From Rhodanobacter sp. DHG33 (lineage in GTDB: Bacteria > Pseudomonadota > Gammaproteobacteria > Xanthomonadales > Rhodanobacteraceae), in NCBI RefSeq assembly GCF_014843005.1, contig NZ_JACYXM010000006.1, forward strand, positions 62,001 through 126,000: DNA of 64,000 bases, read 5' to 3'. The position numbers were made by a program, and so were the translations under genes. Below the pieces are notes generated by a model. It made no database searches and was not told the DNA's origin. It was given only the letters and a program-made list of their open reading frames with translations. Positions 32,821 through 42,089 of the stretch are shown piece after piece. Positions within the stretch are counted from its first letter, which is position 1; every line of letters begins with the position of its first letter.

Positions 32821-34902
32821 TCAGTGCGGGGTCGCCGTCGCGCCCGCCAGCGCTACGTAGGGTTCCTCGTGGGCGGTGGGATGGTTGGCTTTCCATGCCT
32901 GCATCAGCGCGCGCAGGCAGAACAGCGTCATCGCCACCACCAGGGCCATGAAGATGGCGGTCATCGCCATGTCCACGCGGTTGTTGGTGACGATCTGCTG
33001 CATCGCCGCCGCGGTCTTGGCCGGCGCCAGCATCTGGCCGCCCGCCAGCGCGGTGGCGTATTTGTCGGCGGCCGCGGTGAAGCTGATCGGCCCGGCCAGC
33101 TTCTCGTAGCCCGCCGCCAGCGTGCAGGTGATCAGCCAGATCGCCGGGATGCCCGGCACCCACACGTAGCGTTCGCGCTTCAGCTTCACCACCACCACGG
33201 TGGCCAGCATCAGCGCGATGGCGGCGAGCATCTGGTTGGCGATGCCGAACAGCGGCCACAGCGTGTTGATGCCGCCCAGCGGATCGACCGCGCCCTGGTA
33301 GAGGAAGTAGCCCCACAGGCCCACGCAGACCGCCGTGGCGAGCAGGTTGCCGGCCCACGATTCGGATGCCTGCAGCGGCTTGTGGATCAGGCCGGCGATC
33401 TCCTGGATCATGAAGCGGCCCACGCGCGTGCCGGCATCCACCGTGGTCAGGATGAACAGCGCTTCGAACAGGATGGCGTAGTGGTACCAGAACGCCATCA
33501 TGCCTTCGCCCGGCAGGATGTTGTGCAGCAGCTGGGCCATGCCCACCGCCAGCGTGGGCGCGCCGCCGGCGCGGCTGAGGATGCTTTGTTCGCCCACGTC
33601 TTTCGCGGTCTGGATCAGTGCGTCCGGCGTCACCACGAAGCCCCACTGGCTGATCACCTGCGCCGCGTGTTCCGCAGTGGTGCCGATGAGCGCGCCCGGC
33701 GCGTTCATCGCGAAGTACACGCCCGGGTGCAGCGACACCGCCGCCACCATCGCCATGATCGCCACGAAGGCCTCGCACAGCATGCCGCCGTAGCCGACCA
33801 GGCGCGCCTGGCCCTCGTTCGCCAGCAGCTTGGGCGTGGTGCCCGAGGCGATGATCGAATGCCAGCCCGACACCGCGCCGCAGGCGATGGTGATGAACAG
33901 GAACGGGAACAAGTTGCCCTGGAACACCGGGCCGGTGCCGTCGATGAACTTGGTCACCGCGGGCATCTGCAGCATCGGCGCGGCGAGGAAGATCGCCAGC
34001 GCCAGCAGTGCGATGGTGCCGATCTTGAGGAAGGTGGAAAGGTAATCGCGCGGCGCCAGCAGCAGCCACACCGGCAGCACCGAGGCACAGAAGCCGTAGC
34101 CGATCAGCCACCACGCCAGCGCTTTGGCATCGAGGTCGAAGATCGGTCCCAGTGTGTCCGAACCGGCCACGAAGCGGCCGGCCCAGATCGACAGCAGCAA
34201 CAGCACCAGGCCGATGATCGACACTTCGAGGATGCGCCCCGGCCGCAGCCAGCGCAGGTAGGCGCCCATCAGCAGCGCGATCGGGATCGTCGCCGCCACG
34301 GTGAACGTGCCCCATGGGCTGTGCGTGAGCGCCTTCACCACCACCAGCGCCAGCACCGCCAGCACGATCATCATCAGCACCAGCACGCCGATCATCGCCA
34401 CGAGGCCGGGCACGGGCCCCAGTTCTTCGCGCAGCATGTGGCCCAGCGAGCGGCCGTCGCGACGCAGCGACAGGCCGAGGATCATGAAGTCCTGCACCGC
34501 GCCGGCGAACACCACGCCGAACAGTATCCACATCGTGCCTGGCAGGTAGCCCATCTGCGCCGCTAGCACCGGGCCCACCAGCGGGCCGGCGCCCGCGATG
34601 GCGGCGAAGTGGTGGCCGAACACCACCCACTTGTCGGTGGGCACGTAATCGAGGCCGTCGTTGCGCAGCACCGAGGGCGGCGCCCGCGTGGGGTCCATGC
34701 GTAGCACGCTGTGCTCGATGAACTTGCCGTAGAAGCGGTAGCCGATCAGGAACACGCACAGCGATGCCGCGACGAGCCAGATCGCGTTGATCGATTCGCC
34801 GCGCCGCAAGGCCACCACGCCGAGGCACCAGGCGCCCACGATGGCGATGGCGGCCCAGAGGATCTTCGCCGCCGGGCTGGGTTTGACGGTTGCGCTGTGC
34901 AT
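32821..34902 (-). CDS. cstA: CstA family pyruvate/peptide transporter
   Basis: A 693-residue inner-membrane carrier with about 16-18 helices, close to E. coli CstA (701) and BtsT. Signature segments are INAIWLVAASLCVFLIGYRFYGKFI, LDYVPTDKWVVFGHHFAAIAGAGPLVGPVLAAQMGY split here by normal loops, VFAGAVQDFMILGLSLRRDGRSLG, and the C-terminal CLRALMQAW. CstA and BtsT import pyruvate and have been linked to peptide use during carbon starvation. ATG 34902 is chosen for GGGAG eight bases upstream, not the earlier in-frame ATG 34929. It is followed by ybdD and preceded by a sensor kinase gene on the same strand. Confidence 0.92.
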   Translation of the reverse strand: MHSATVKPSPAAKILWAAIAIVGAWCLGVVALRRGESINAIWLVAASLCVFLIGYRFYGKFIEHSVLRMDPTRAPPSVLRNDGLDYVPTDKWVVFGHHFAAIAGAGPLVGPVLAAQMGYLPGTMWILFGVVFAGAVQDFMILGLSLRRDGRSLGHMLREELGPVPGLVAMIGVLVLMMIVLAVLALVVVKALTHSPWGTFTVAATIPIALLMGAYLRWLRPGRILEVSIIGLVLLLLSIWAGRFVAGSDTLGPIFDLDAKALAWWLIGYGFCASVLPVWLLLAPRDYLSTFLKIGTIALLALAIFLAAPMLQMPAVTKFIDGTGPVFQGNLFPFLFITIACGAVSGWHSIIASGTTPKLLANEGQARLVGYGGMLCEAFVAIMAMVAAVSLHPGVYFAMNAPGALIGTTAEHAAQVISQWGFVVTPDALIQTAKDVGEQSILSRAGGAPTLAVGMAQLLHNILPGEGMMAFWYHYAILFEALFILTTVDAGTRVGRFMIQEIAGLIHKPLQASESWAGNLLATAVCVGLWGYFLYQGAVDPLGGINTLWPLFGIANQMLAAIALMLATVVVVKLKRERYVWVPGIPAIWLITCTLAAGYEKLAGPISFTAAADKYATALAGGQMLAPAKTAAAMQQIVTNNRVDMAMTAIFMALVVAMTLFCLRALMQAWKANHPTAHEEPYVALAGATATPH

Positions 34903-34968
34903 GGGTTTTCTCCCGGAAACTGCCTGCAAGGTTCCCGCCGGGCGGGGCGGGGGTCAATGCCGCGGGAT

Positions 34969-37900
34969 CTAGCCATTGGTCGAATGCGAGGCTCCGCCGG
35001 GACGGGATGCGCGCACCGCGGCCGCCAGCGCCTTGGCCAGCTGTTCGCCATGCAGCGGCTTGCGCAGGAAGCCGTCCATGCCGGCCTCGCGCGCCAGCGC
35101 TTCTTCGTTGCCGCCGGAGCGCGCGGTGATGGCGATCATCGGCAGCCGTTCGTGCGGTTTGCGCAGGCGCACCATGCGTGCCCACTGGAAACCATCGACA
35201 CCCGGAAGGTCGAGATCGACCAGCGCCGCGTCGTAGCGCTGGTCTTCCAGGGACTGCATGGCGCGCAGGCCGTTCGGCTCGTGGTCGACCCGGTGGCCCT
35301 GGGCTTCCAGCAGCCCGGAGATGACGGCGGCCACGGTGATGTCGTCTTCCAGCAACAGCAGATTCAGGCCGGGGCCGTCGGTGCGGACGGTTTCGCTCGG
35401 CGCATCCGCCGCTTCTTCCACGGTCGGCAACGGGAGTTCCACCCGGAACGTGCTGCCCTTGCCCGGAGCGGATTCCAATTCGATGCGTCCGCCCATCATG
35501 GCGGTCAGCTCGCGGCAGATGGCCAGGCCGAGGCCGCTGCCGGAACCGCGCTGCGGGCCGTCCAGCTGTTCGAAGCGCTGGAACAGGCGCGCCTGATCGG
35601 CCGATGAAATGCCCGGGCCGGTATCGCTCACGATGAAGCACAGGCCGTCCGCGGTGGGAGCCAGCGACAGTCGCACTTCGCCGTGCTCGGTGAACTTCAA
35701 CGCGTTGCCGCTGAGGTTGAGCAGGATCTGCTTGATGCGCACGGCATCGCCCTGTACCTGCGCGGGCGTGTCGTCGGCGATCTGCGTGTGCAGGGCCAAC
35801 CCTTTGCTGGCCGCACGACCGAGCTGCAGCTGTGCCACGTCGAGCAGCAAGGCGCGCGGATCGAACGGCGCCGGCGTGAGCTGCAGGCGTCCGGCCTCGA
35901 TGCGCGCGAGGTCGAGCGCGTCGTTGACCAGGGTCAGCAGCACTTCGCCGGAACGCTGGATGGTCCGCACGTAGTCGCGTTCGGTCGAACCCAGCGGGCG
36001 GTTCAGCAGCAGCTCGGCCATGCCGAGCACGCCCGTCATCGGCGTGCGGATTTCATGGCCGAGCTCGGCCAGGAATTGCGTCTTGGCCTCGCTGGCGGTC
36101 TGCGCGAGGCGGTGCTGCTGGGTGACCAGCTCCAGCTGCATGCGCTGGTGCTGCCTGCGGCGCGAAGCCAGCAACACGGCGCTGAAGATCGCGCCGAGCA
36201 GCAGCGTGTACATCAGCCACGACCACCAGCGCAGCCATGGCGCGCTGTCCACATGCAGCCGCAATGGTTGGCCCAGATTGCCCCACGCGCCATCCGGACC
36301 CGCGGCTTGCACGTACAGTTTGTAGTTGCCGCCGGGTAGCTGGGAGAAGCCGCGGTCGGCACGGTGGCCCGTATCGACCCAACCGCTGTCCATGCCGGAG
36401 AGGCGGAAGCGGTAAGTGTTGCGCTCGGGGGCGATGTAGGAAACGGCGCGGACGGTGACCGTAAGGTCGCGGTCGTTCCAGGCGACGTTCCAGTGGTCGT
36501 TCGTGCCGTCGAGCCGTTGCGTCTGGTCGCCGCGCCTTATGGTGACGGATTCCAGCCTGACGTCGGGTATGCGTGTCGGCTCGTGGATGTCGTCGGGGGC
36601 AAAGCCGACGACGCCGTCCTTGGCGGACGCATAGACATGGCCGTCGGGCGTTTCGGCGAGGCCGGTGTTGGTGAACTGCCCGTCCGGCAGGCCCTGATCG
36701 AGGCCGAATTCGCGCACCTTGCCGCTGCGGCTGTCGAAGCGCCACAGGCCGCTGCGCGAAAAGAACCAGAGCCGGTCGGCGCGGTCGGCGCGGATGCTGA
36801 GGACGTCGGAAACCGGGTGCTGCAGGTACAGCGGATAGGTGGCCAGCCACGTTACCCCTGCGTCGTCGAGGCGGTAATGGCTGAGGTTGGTCCCGTCCAG
36901 TTCCCACAGCTGCCGGTCGCGCAGGTCGACCTGGCCGATCCCGCCAGGATGCATGCCGGCCACGAACTGCGCCTGGGCGTCGCCCGGCGCCCAGCGCAGC
37001 AGGCCGGCATCGGAGGCGATCCACAGGGCATGCGCATACCAGCGCATGTCGTTGACGGGGACATGCACGGCCTTGGGGGCCAACTGCAGCGGCCGGATCG
37101 CCAGGCTGTCCGGGTCGGCCACCAGTACGCCTTCGGGTCGCTGGAGATAAGCGGTGCCGTCGTCGCCGAACTCGATGTGCTCGGGCCGTTTCGTCTTCAG
37201 CTCGGTGACCTGGCCGTGGTCGAGCACGTAACTGCCGCTGGGCGAACTGAACCATAGCCGCCCGCGGGCATCCTCGGCCATGCTGTAGATCTCGCGCCCT
37301 TGCGGCATCTGCCACGCAAGGTGTTCAGCGTTGCCGGTGGCGAGGTCGAGTCGGTCGAGCGCGCCGTTCTTGCCGCCCACCCACACATGGTCGTTGCCGT
37401 TGGTGGCCACCGCGGTGTACGTGCCGGGGACCAGGCTGTCGGCCGTATCGGGCGTGTGCGTGAAGAACCGGATGTCGTCCCAGTCCGGCGGCAGATAGCT
37501 CAGGCCATTTCCCGTGCCGATCCATAGACCGCCTTCGCGGTCGAGCACCAGTCCGTAGGCGTTGGCATCGGGCAAGCCATGGCGCAGCAGGGGATGGGGC
37601 GACACGTGTTGGAAATGGCCGTCGGCGTAGCGCAGGTACAGGCCGTCGCCGGTGCCCACCCACAACCGTCCCTTGTGGTCGGTGACCGTGCTGAACACGG
37701 CCTGGTTCGACATCTCGCCCGGCGCCATCAGGGTGGCGGCGCCGCTGGCGCCAAGCCCATAGAGGCCGTAGTTGGTGGCGATCAGCAGGGTGTCGCCCGA
37801 ACGCGTCAGGTGGTACACGAGCAGCGGCTTGTCGCGCGAGGCATCGTCGGGGCGCTCGAACGTTACATGGACGATGCGTCCGTCCGGCAGGACGTGGTCG

Positions 37901-38532
37901 ACGCCGCCGTGTATGCCCGCCCACACGCTGCCATCCGGATCGGCCAGCAGCGAGTAGACGATGTTGGACGCAAGGCTCGCCGGGTTGGCCGGGTCGTGCC
38001 GCACGTGATCGAAACCGCGGCCGTCCTTGCGCATGCGGTCGAGACCGTCGCTGAAGTGGCCCACCCACAACGGTCCTCCCGGGCTTTGCGCCAGGGCGGT
38101 GACGTCGTTGCTGACCGGGGATGCGGGATCGCCCGGATCGTGCAGCCAGTGGCGGAAATTCTCGTGCGCCGGATCATAGCTCACCAGGCCATCCTGACTG
38201 CCGCCCCAGAGCGTGCCGTTGCGGTCGACGAACAGCGTGGCCAGCGTGGCCGCCGAAATCGAGTTCGGATCGCGGGGATCGTGCCGCCACACCCGGAATC
38301 CGCCGCCGCCGTAACGCACCAGGCCGGACTCCGTGGATATCCACAGATAGTCGTCGCGATCCATCGCTATCGCGTCGATGACACTGCTGGGCAGACCCTC
38401 GGCGATGCCGTAATTGCGGAAGTTCGGTTCCGCCAGCGGCGGTGTCGGCGTGGCTGGCGCGGATGTCGCCAACGCGAGCTGGAATATCAATCCGGCGAAC
38501 ACGGGCGATCCTCGCCGATGGAATGGCTCCAT
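34969..38532 (-). CDS. Hybrid two-component sensor with beta-propeller input (Reg_prop/Y_Y_Y)
   Basis: A 1187-residue membrane kinase. Signal-like segment 1-24; residues about 35-690 form periplasmic propeller repeats (recurring DRNGTLWGGSQDGLVSY, GRLWVGTGDGLYLRY and similar); about 700-780 a Y_Y_Y domain (YRFRLSGMDSGWVDT); one transmembrane helix at about 785-805; HisKA with His826 in AELGHEIRTPM; HATPase with NALKFTEHG and SDTGPGISSAD and GSGLGLAI; then a receiver with phospho-acceptor Asp1106 in LVDLDLPGVDG. It ends after the receiver: no DNA-binding domain, unlike Bacteroidetes HTCS proteins, so a separate partner is required. It is 66 bp upstream of cstA on the same strand and may sense the carbon source that cstA imports. 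Confidence 0.88.
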   Translation of the reverse strand: MEPFHRRGSPVFAGLIFQLALATSAPATPTPPLAEPNFRNYGIAEGLPSSVIDAIAMDRDDYLWISTESGLVRYGGGGFRVWRHDPRDPNSISAATLATLFVDRNGTLWGGSQDGLVSYDPAHENFRHWLHDPGDPASPVSNDVTALAQSPGGPLWVGHFSDGLDRMRKDGRGFDHVRHDPANPASLASNIVYSLLADPDGSVWAGIHGGVDHVLPDGRIVHVTFERPDDASRDKPLLVYHLTRSGDTLLIATNYGLYGLGASGAATLMAPGEMSNQAVFSTVTDHKGRLWVGTGDGLYLRYADGHFQHVSPHPLLRHGLPDANAYGLVLDREGGLWIGTGNGLSYLPPDWDDIRFFTHTPDTADSLVPGTYTAVATNGNDHVWVGGKNGALDRLDLATGNAEHLAWQMPQGREIYSMAEDARGRLWFSSPSGSYVLDHGQVTELKTKRPEHIEFGDDGTAYLQRPEGVLVADPDSLAIRPLQLAPKAVHVPVNDMRWYAHALWIASDAGLLRWAPGDAQAQFVAGMHPGGIGQVDLRDRQLWELDGTNLSHYRLDDAGVTWLATYPLYLQHPVSDVLSIRADRADRLWFFSRSGLWRFDSRSGKVREFGLDQGLPDGQFTNTGLAETPDGHVYASAKDGVVGFAPDDIHEPTRIPDVRLESVTIRRGDQTQRLDGTNDHWNVAWNDRDLTVTVRAVSYIAPERNTYRFRLSGMDSGWVDTGHRADRGFSQLPGGNYKLYVQAAGPDGAWGNLGQPLRLHVDSAPWLRWWSWLMYTLLLGAIFSAVLLASRRRQHQRMQLELVTQQHRLAQTASEAKTQFLAELGHEIRTPMTGVLGMAELLLNRPLGSTERDYVRTIQRSGEVLLTLVNDALDLARIEAGRLQLTPAPFDPRALLLDVAQLQLGRAASKGLALHTQIADDTPAQVQGDAVRIKQILLNLSGNALKFTEHGEVRLSLAPTADGLCFIVSDTGPGISSADQARLFQRFEQLDGPQRGSGSGLGLAICRELTAMMGGRIELESAPGKGSTFRVELPLPTVEEAADAPSETVRTDGPGLNLLLLEDDITVAAVISGLLEAQGHRVDHEPNGLRAMQSLEDQRYDAALVDLDLPGVDGFQWARMVRLRKPHERLPMIAITARSGGNEEALAREAGMDGFLRKPLHGEQLAKALAAAVRASRPGGASHSTNG

Positions 38533-38779
38533 GCCTGCGCGATCGATCGATCGGCGCGCGGAACAACGGATGGCTGCGTGGAAGAAGGCACGAGTTTTCC
38601 CCAGAACGGTGTCCTGGTGCAGTCGCTGGATTCTCCCTGGCTGAGAGGATCGCGGGGCGGAGGGCTCGACGCAACCCCGCGGACGCCGCTTTCACCGGCG
38701 TGTATCGATGTAGCTGGTATAAGTCGGGCCGTTCGCTGACCTGCCGTTTCGGGCCGGCGCCCATTTCGACGAGGCCTGC

Positions 38780-39316
38780 ATGATTCGTGAAATCCTGAAG
38801 ATGGGCGATCCGCGCCTGCTGCGCGTGGCGCCGCTGGTGCCCGATGAAATGATCGGCAGCGCCGAGTTGCAGGCCCTGATCGCCGACATGTTCGACACCA
38901 TGCACGACGCCGGCGGCGTGGGTCTGGCCGCGCCGCAGATCGGCGTGGACCTGCAGCTGGTGATCTTCGGCTTCGAACATTCCGAGCGCTATCCCGATGC
39001 GCCCGCCGTGCCGCAGACCATTCTGCTCAATCCCGTCATCACGCCGCTGTCGCAGGACATGGAGGAGGGCTGGGAGGGTTGCCTCTCCGTGCCCGGTCTG
39101 CGCGGCGCGGTGAACCGCTACAGCCTGATCCGCTATCAGGGCATCGATCCGCATGGCGCGCCCATCGACCGCAACGCCGAGGGCTTCCATGCCCGCGTGG
39201 TGCAGCACGAGTGCGACCACCTGATCGGCCGCCTGTACCCCTCGCGCATCACCGACTTCAGCAAGTTCGGCTACACCGAGGTGCTGTTTCCCGGCATGGA
39301 CGTGGCGGACGAATAG
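38780..39316 (+). CDS. def: Peptide deformylase
   Basis: A 178-residue metallo-hydrolase that removes the N-formyl group from nascent proteins. The three motifs are [11 protein letters not shown] (45-55), EGCLS with metal ligand Cys101, and QHECDHL with His143, Glu144 and His147. It is likely a second, paralogous deformylase, since the housekeeping copy normally sits with fmt; here the neighbours are a sensor kinase and an MFS gene. GAGG lies five bases before ATG 38780. The preceding 247 bp, between divergent genes, show no other feature. Confidence 0.92.
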   Translation: MIREILKMGDPRLLRVAPLVPDEMIGSAELQALIADMFDTMHDAGGVGLAAPQIGVDLQLVIFGFEHSERYPDAPAVPQTILLNPVITPLSQDMEEGWEGCLSVPGLRGAVNRYSLIRYQGIDPHGAPIDRNAEGFHARVVQHECDHLIGRLYPSRITDFSKFGYTEVLFPGMDVADE

Positions 39317-39322
39317 CCGGGA

Positions 39323-40555
39323 TCACGGCGCGCAGACGGCAATCCGCGGCGAAGGCACGCGGCGGCGCAGGCCGCTGACCAGGGCGGCCAGCCCGAAACC
39401 CAGGGCCGCTACGCAGGTGCCGTCCCAGCCGGCCCGGGCCCAGGCGAATCCGGCCAGTGCCGAGCCGACCGCGCCGCCGACGAAGAACACGCCGGTATAG
39501 AGACCGTTGATGCGTCCGCGCGCTTCCGGGCGCAGCAGATTGATTTCGCGCCGGCCCAGGGTCAGGTCGCCGATGGTGCCCGCGTCGAGCAGGATCGCCG
39601 CGACCACCAGCGTCGCCAGCGCCAGCGTCGGCGATACAAACAGTTTCGCGTTGCCGCCCAGCCAGGCCAGCAAGGTTGCCAGCACCACGCAGGCGTGCGC
39701 CGCGAGCGTGGCCGTGCGTGCCTTGCCGGCGTCGCCCAGGCGTCCGGCCAAGGGCGCGCTGATCGCGCCGCTCACTCCGGCCAGCGCGAACAATGCGATG
39801 CCGTTCGCGTGCAGCCCGAACGGCGCGGCCGCCAGGCGCAGCGCCACCATCCCCCAGAAAGCGCTGAACGCGCCGAAGCACAGCGCCACCGACAGCGCTC
39901 GCTCGCGCAGCAGCGGCTCCGCGCGCCACAGCGCGGCCAGCGAAGACAGCAGCGCCGGATAGGCCATGCGTTGCCGCGGCGGCAGGCTGGGCATCGAGCG
40001 CGCCAGCGCGATCAGCAGCACGACGATGGAGCCCGCCAGCACGGCGTAGCTCGCATGCCAGCCCAGATAGCCGGCGACCACGCTGCTCAGCGGGCGCGAC
40101 AGCATAATGCCCAGCATCATGCCGCTGGTGATGTTGCCGATCACGCGGCCGCGCTCCGCTTCCGCCGTCATCGCGGCGGCCAGCGGTATCAGCATCTGGA
40201 TCACGGTGGCGCTGAAGCCCGTCAGCAGGCTGGCGGCGAGGAATGCCGGCGCCGATACCGGCAGCGCGGCGACCAGCAGGGTGAGCGCGTTGACCGCCAG
40301 CGTCGCCAGCACCAGCCGGCGGTTTTCGACCAGGTCGCACAGCGGCACCAGCAGGAACAGGCCCAGCGCATAGCCGAGCAGGGCCAGCGTGGCGACCAGG
40401 CTTACCACCGCGGCCGGCAGGCCGAGCGACTGGGCGATCACGCCCACCAGCGGTTGCGCCACGTAGAGACTCTGCACGATCACGCCGGTGGCCAGCGCGA
40501 ACAGCAGTACCGGAGCCTGTGCAACCGGCGTAGAGACGGCACTTGCCGTGTTCAT
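39323..40555 (-). CDS. MFS transporter, YnfM/YgaY-like
   Basis: A 410-residue, 12-helix major facilitator. VQSLYVAQPLVGVIAQSLGLP at the N-terminus, then LGYALGLFLLVPLCDLVENRRL and SGMMLGIMLSRPLSSVVAG, are typical of the drug-exporter branch including YnfM and sugar-efflux-like carriers. The start codon overlaps the stop of the NTF2-like gene (ATGA), so the two are coupled. The pair is divergent from the LysR gene, which is its likely regulator. It converges with def, six bases apart. Substrate unknown. Confidence 0.82.
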   Translation of the reverse strand: MNTASAVSTPVAQAPVLLFALATGVIVQSLYVAQPLVGVIAQSLGLPAAVVSLVATLALLGYALGLFLLVPLCDLVENRRLVLATLAVNALTLLVAALPVSAPAFLAASLLTGFSATVIQMLIPLAAAMTAEAERGRVIGNITSGMMLGIMLSRPLSSVVAGYLGWHASYAVLAGSIVVLLIALARSMPSLPPRQRMAYPALLSSLAALWRAEPLLRERALSVALCFGAFSAFWGMVALRLAAAPFGLHANGIALFALAGVSGAISAPLAGRLGDAGKARTATLAAHACVVLATLLAWLGGNAKLFVSPTLALATLVVAAILLDAGTIGDLTLGRREINLLRPEARGRINGLYTGVFFVGGAVGSALAGFAWARAGWDGTCVAALGFGLAALVSGLRRRVPSPRIAVCAP

Positions 40556-41013
40556 CGCACGGCCTCCTGGTAGGCGGCGAGCAAGGTGGCGTTGTCGAAG
40601 GAACCGTGGTGATGCACCTGCCGCCAGGTGCCATCGACGCGACGGAACAGCCGGCTGGTGCGGATCGCCGGTTTCAGGCGGAGGCCATCGCGTTCCAGCA
40701 GACCGCGCTCGCGGCCTACGGCATAGAACATGTCGCCGGCGACGTGCAGTGTGTAATCGTGGAAGGCCACCTGCACGCGCGCCCGGCCCTCGAAGATGCG
40801 CTGGTACACCGTGCGGATCGCCGGCCAGCCGCGTGCGATGCCGCCCAGCGGGTTGCTCATCGCCGCATCGGCGTCGTCATGCCAGTTGCGCGCCATCGCC
40901 TCGATGTCGCGGCTGTTGAACGCACGGTAGAAGGCGTTGAGGGCGGCCAACGGCGAAGCGGGATCGAAGCCGGTTTCGCTGCCGTCGATGGCGGCGGGAA
41001 GCTGGGTGGACAT
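40552..41013 (-). CDS. NTF2-like (SnoaL-type) protein
   Basis: A 153-residue protein with the cone-shaped NTF2 fold expected from ALNAFYRAFNSRDIEAMARNW, PLGGIARGWPAIRTVYQRIFEG, and RTSRLFRRVDGTWRQVHHHGS. Relatives include ketosteroid isomerases and stress-related calcium/calmodulin kinase II association-like proteins, but no catalytic function can be assigned. ATG 41013 is supported by TGGAG nine bases upstream. Coupled to the MFS gene and facing LysR. Confidence 0.8.
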   Translation of the reverse strand: MSTQLPAAIDGSETGFDPASPLAALNAFYRAFNSRDIEAMARNWHDDADAAMSNPLGGIARGWPAIRTVYQRIFEGRARVQVAFHDYTLHVAGDMFYAVGRERGLLERDGLRLKPAIRTSRLFRRVDGTWRQVHHHGSFDNATLLAAYQEAVR

Positions 41014-41064
41014 GGGATGTCTCCAAGGCGGGGAGGGGCGTCGGCGACATTCTTCGGCCAAAAA

Positions 41065-41104
41065 CGATTTGAGAGAATCGGCAGTAGGATGGATGGACTA
41101 TCCA
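41065..41104. promoter_or_regulatory. Two inverted repeats between LysR and its divergent target
   Basis: In the 109-bp divergent gap, CGATT-N6-AATCG (41065-41080) and TGGAT-N5-ATCCA (41090-41104) are perfect dyads. LysR-type regulators usually bind such interrupted dyads between their own and target promoters. The assignment is positional; no binding data. Confidence 0.4.
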
Positions 41105-41122
41105 AGGAAACAGGAGAATACC

Positions 41123-42019
41123 GTGGCCAGCCTGGACGACTACCGCGTCTTCGTCGCCATCGTGGAACAGGGCAACCTCACCGCGGCGGCACGACACCTG
41201 CGCCGCTCGCTGCAGGCGGTGAGCCGCTCGCTGCAGATGCTGGAGCGCGAGCTCGGGGTGGAGCTGATCCAGCGCACCACGCGTCGCGCGCAGCCCACCG
41301 CGGCCGGGCAGGCCTTCCACGCGCGGATCAGGACGGCGCTGGCCGATATCGACCTGGCTCGCTCGGCACTGGCCGAGCATGGCGCGCGCATCGACGGCAC
41401 CCTGCGCATCGGCGGTTCCACCCAGTTCAGCGCACCGTATCTCGTGCCGCTGGTGGCGGCCTTCATGGAGCGCTACCCCGACGTGACCGTGGAGCTGGTG
41501 GTGGCCGACCAGCACGTCGACCTGCAGCGCGAAAAGCTGGATGCCACCGTGCGCCTGGGCGAGCTGGCGCCCAGCCGGCTGCACGCGCGACAGCTCGGCA
41601 TGCTGCGCATGCTCACCGTGGGCGCTCCCGGCTACTTCGCGCAGCACGGCCGCCCGCGCAAGCCATCCGAACTGGGCCGGCACGACTGCATCGCGCGCCA
41701 GGGCAACGGCACGAGGCAGCGCTGGGAATTTCGACGCGGCAACCGCCACGAATCGGTGGAAGTACATGGCCGTTTCAGCGCGAACAACGCCGCGGCCTGC
41801 AATGCCGCGGCAGTGGCCGGTCTCGGCATTGCGGTGGCGGCGTTGTGGCAGGTGCGCCCGCTGCTCGACCAGGGGCGGCTGGAGACCGTGCTGGACGACT
41901 GGCAGGCTCCGGGCTTGCCGCTGCACATCGTCTGGCCGCCCGGCAGGCAATTGCCTGCGCGCACGCGCGCCTTCATCGATTTCGCCGCGGCGCGCTGGAC
42001 GGCCGAGCCGCCGGGCTGA
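41123..42019 (+). CDS. LysR-family transcriptional regulator
   Basis: A 298-residue regulator. The winged-helix domain is clear (DDYRVFVAIVEQGNLTAAAR, then SLQAVSRSLQMLERELGVELIQRTTRR), with the effector-binding domain from about residue 90 (GTLRIGGSTQFSAPYLVP, HDCIARQGNG, AAVAGLGIAVAALWQV). GTG 41123 is the start because AGGAG is six bases upstream; an ATG at 41093 lies in the operator-like zone. It probably controls the divergent NTF2-like/MFS pair. Ligand unknown. Confidence 0.87.
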   Translation: MASLDDYRVFVAIVEQGNLTAAARHLRRSLQAVSRSLQMLERELGVELIQRTTRRAQPTAAGQAFHARIRTALADIDLARSALAEHGARIDGTLRIGGSTQFSAPYLVPLVAAFMERYPDVTVELVVADQHVDLQREKLDATVRLGELAPSRLHARQLGMLRMLTVGAPGYFAQHGRPRKPSELGRHDCIARQGNGTRQRWEFRRGNRHESVEVHGRFSANNAAACNAAAVAGLGIAVAALWQVRPLLDQGRLETVLDDWQAPGLPLHIVWPPGRQLPARTRAFIDFAAARWTAEPPG

Positions 42020-42089
42020 TGCGTCGAGTGGCTTGCCCGGCATCCCCTGTGCCGCCACCATCGCGGTTCGACACGACGGGGCAGGGTGC

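Noticed and set aside
32723-35641. 972-codon minus-strand frame across cstA and the sensor kinase end
   Set aside because: Out-of-frame shadow of both genes with an Arg/Pro/Gly-rich sequence; the cstA and kinase frames carry all known motifs.
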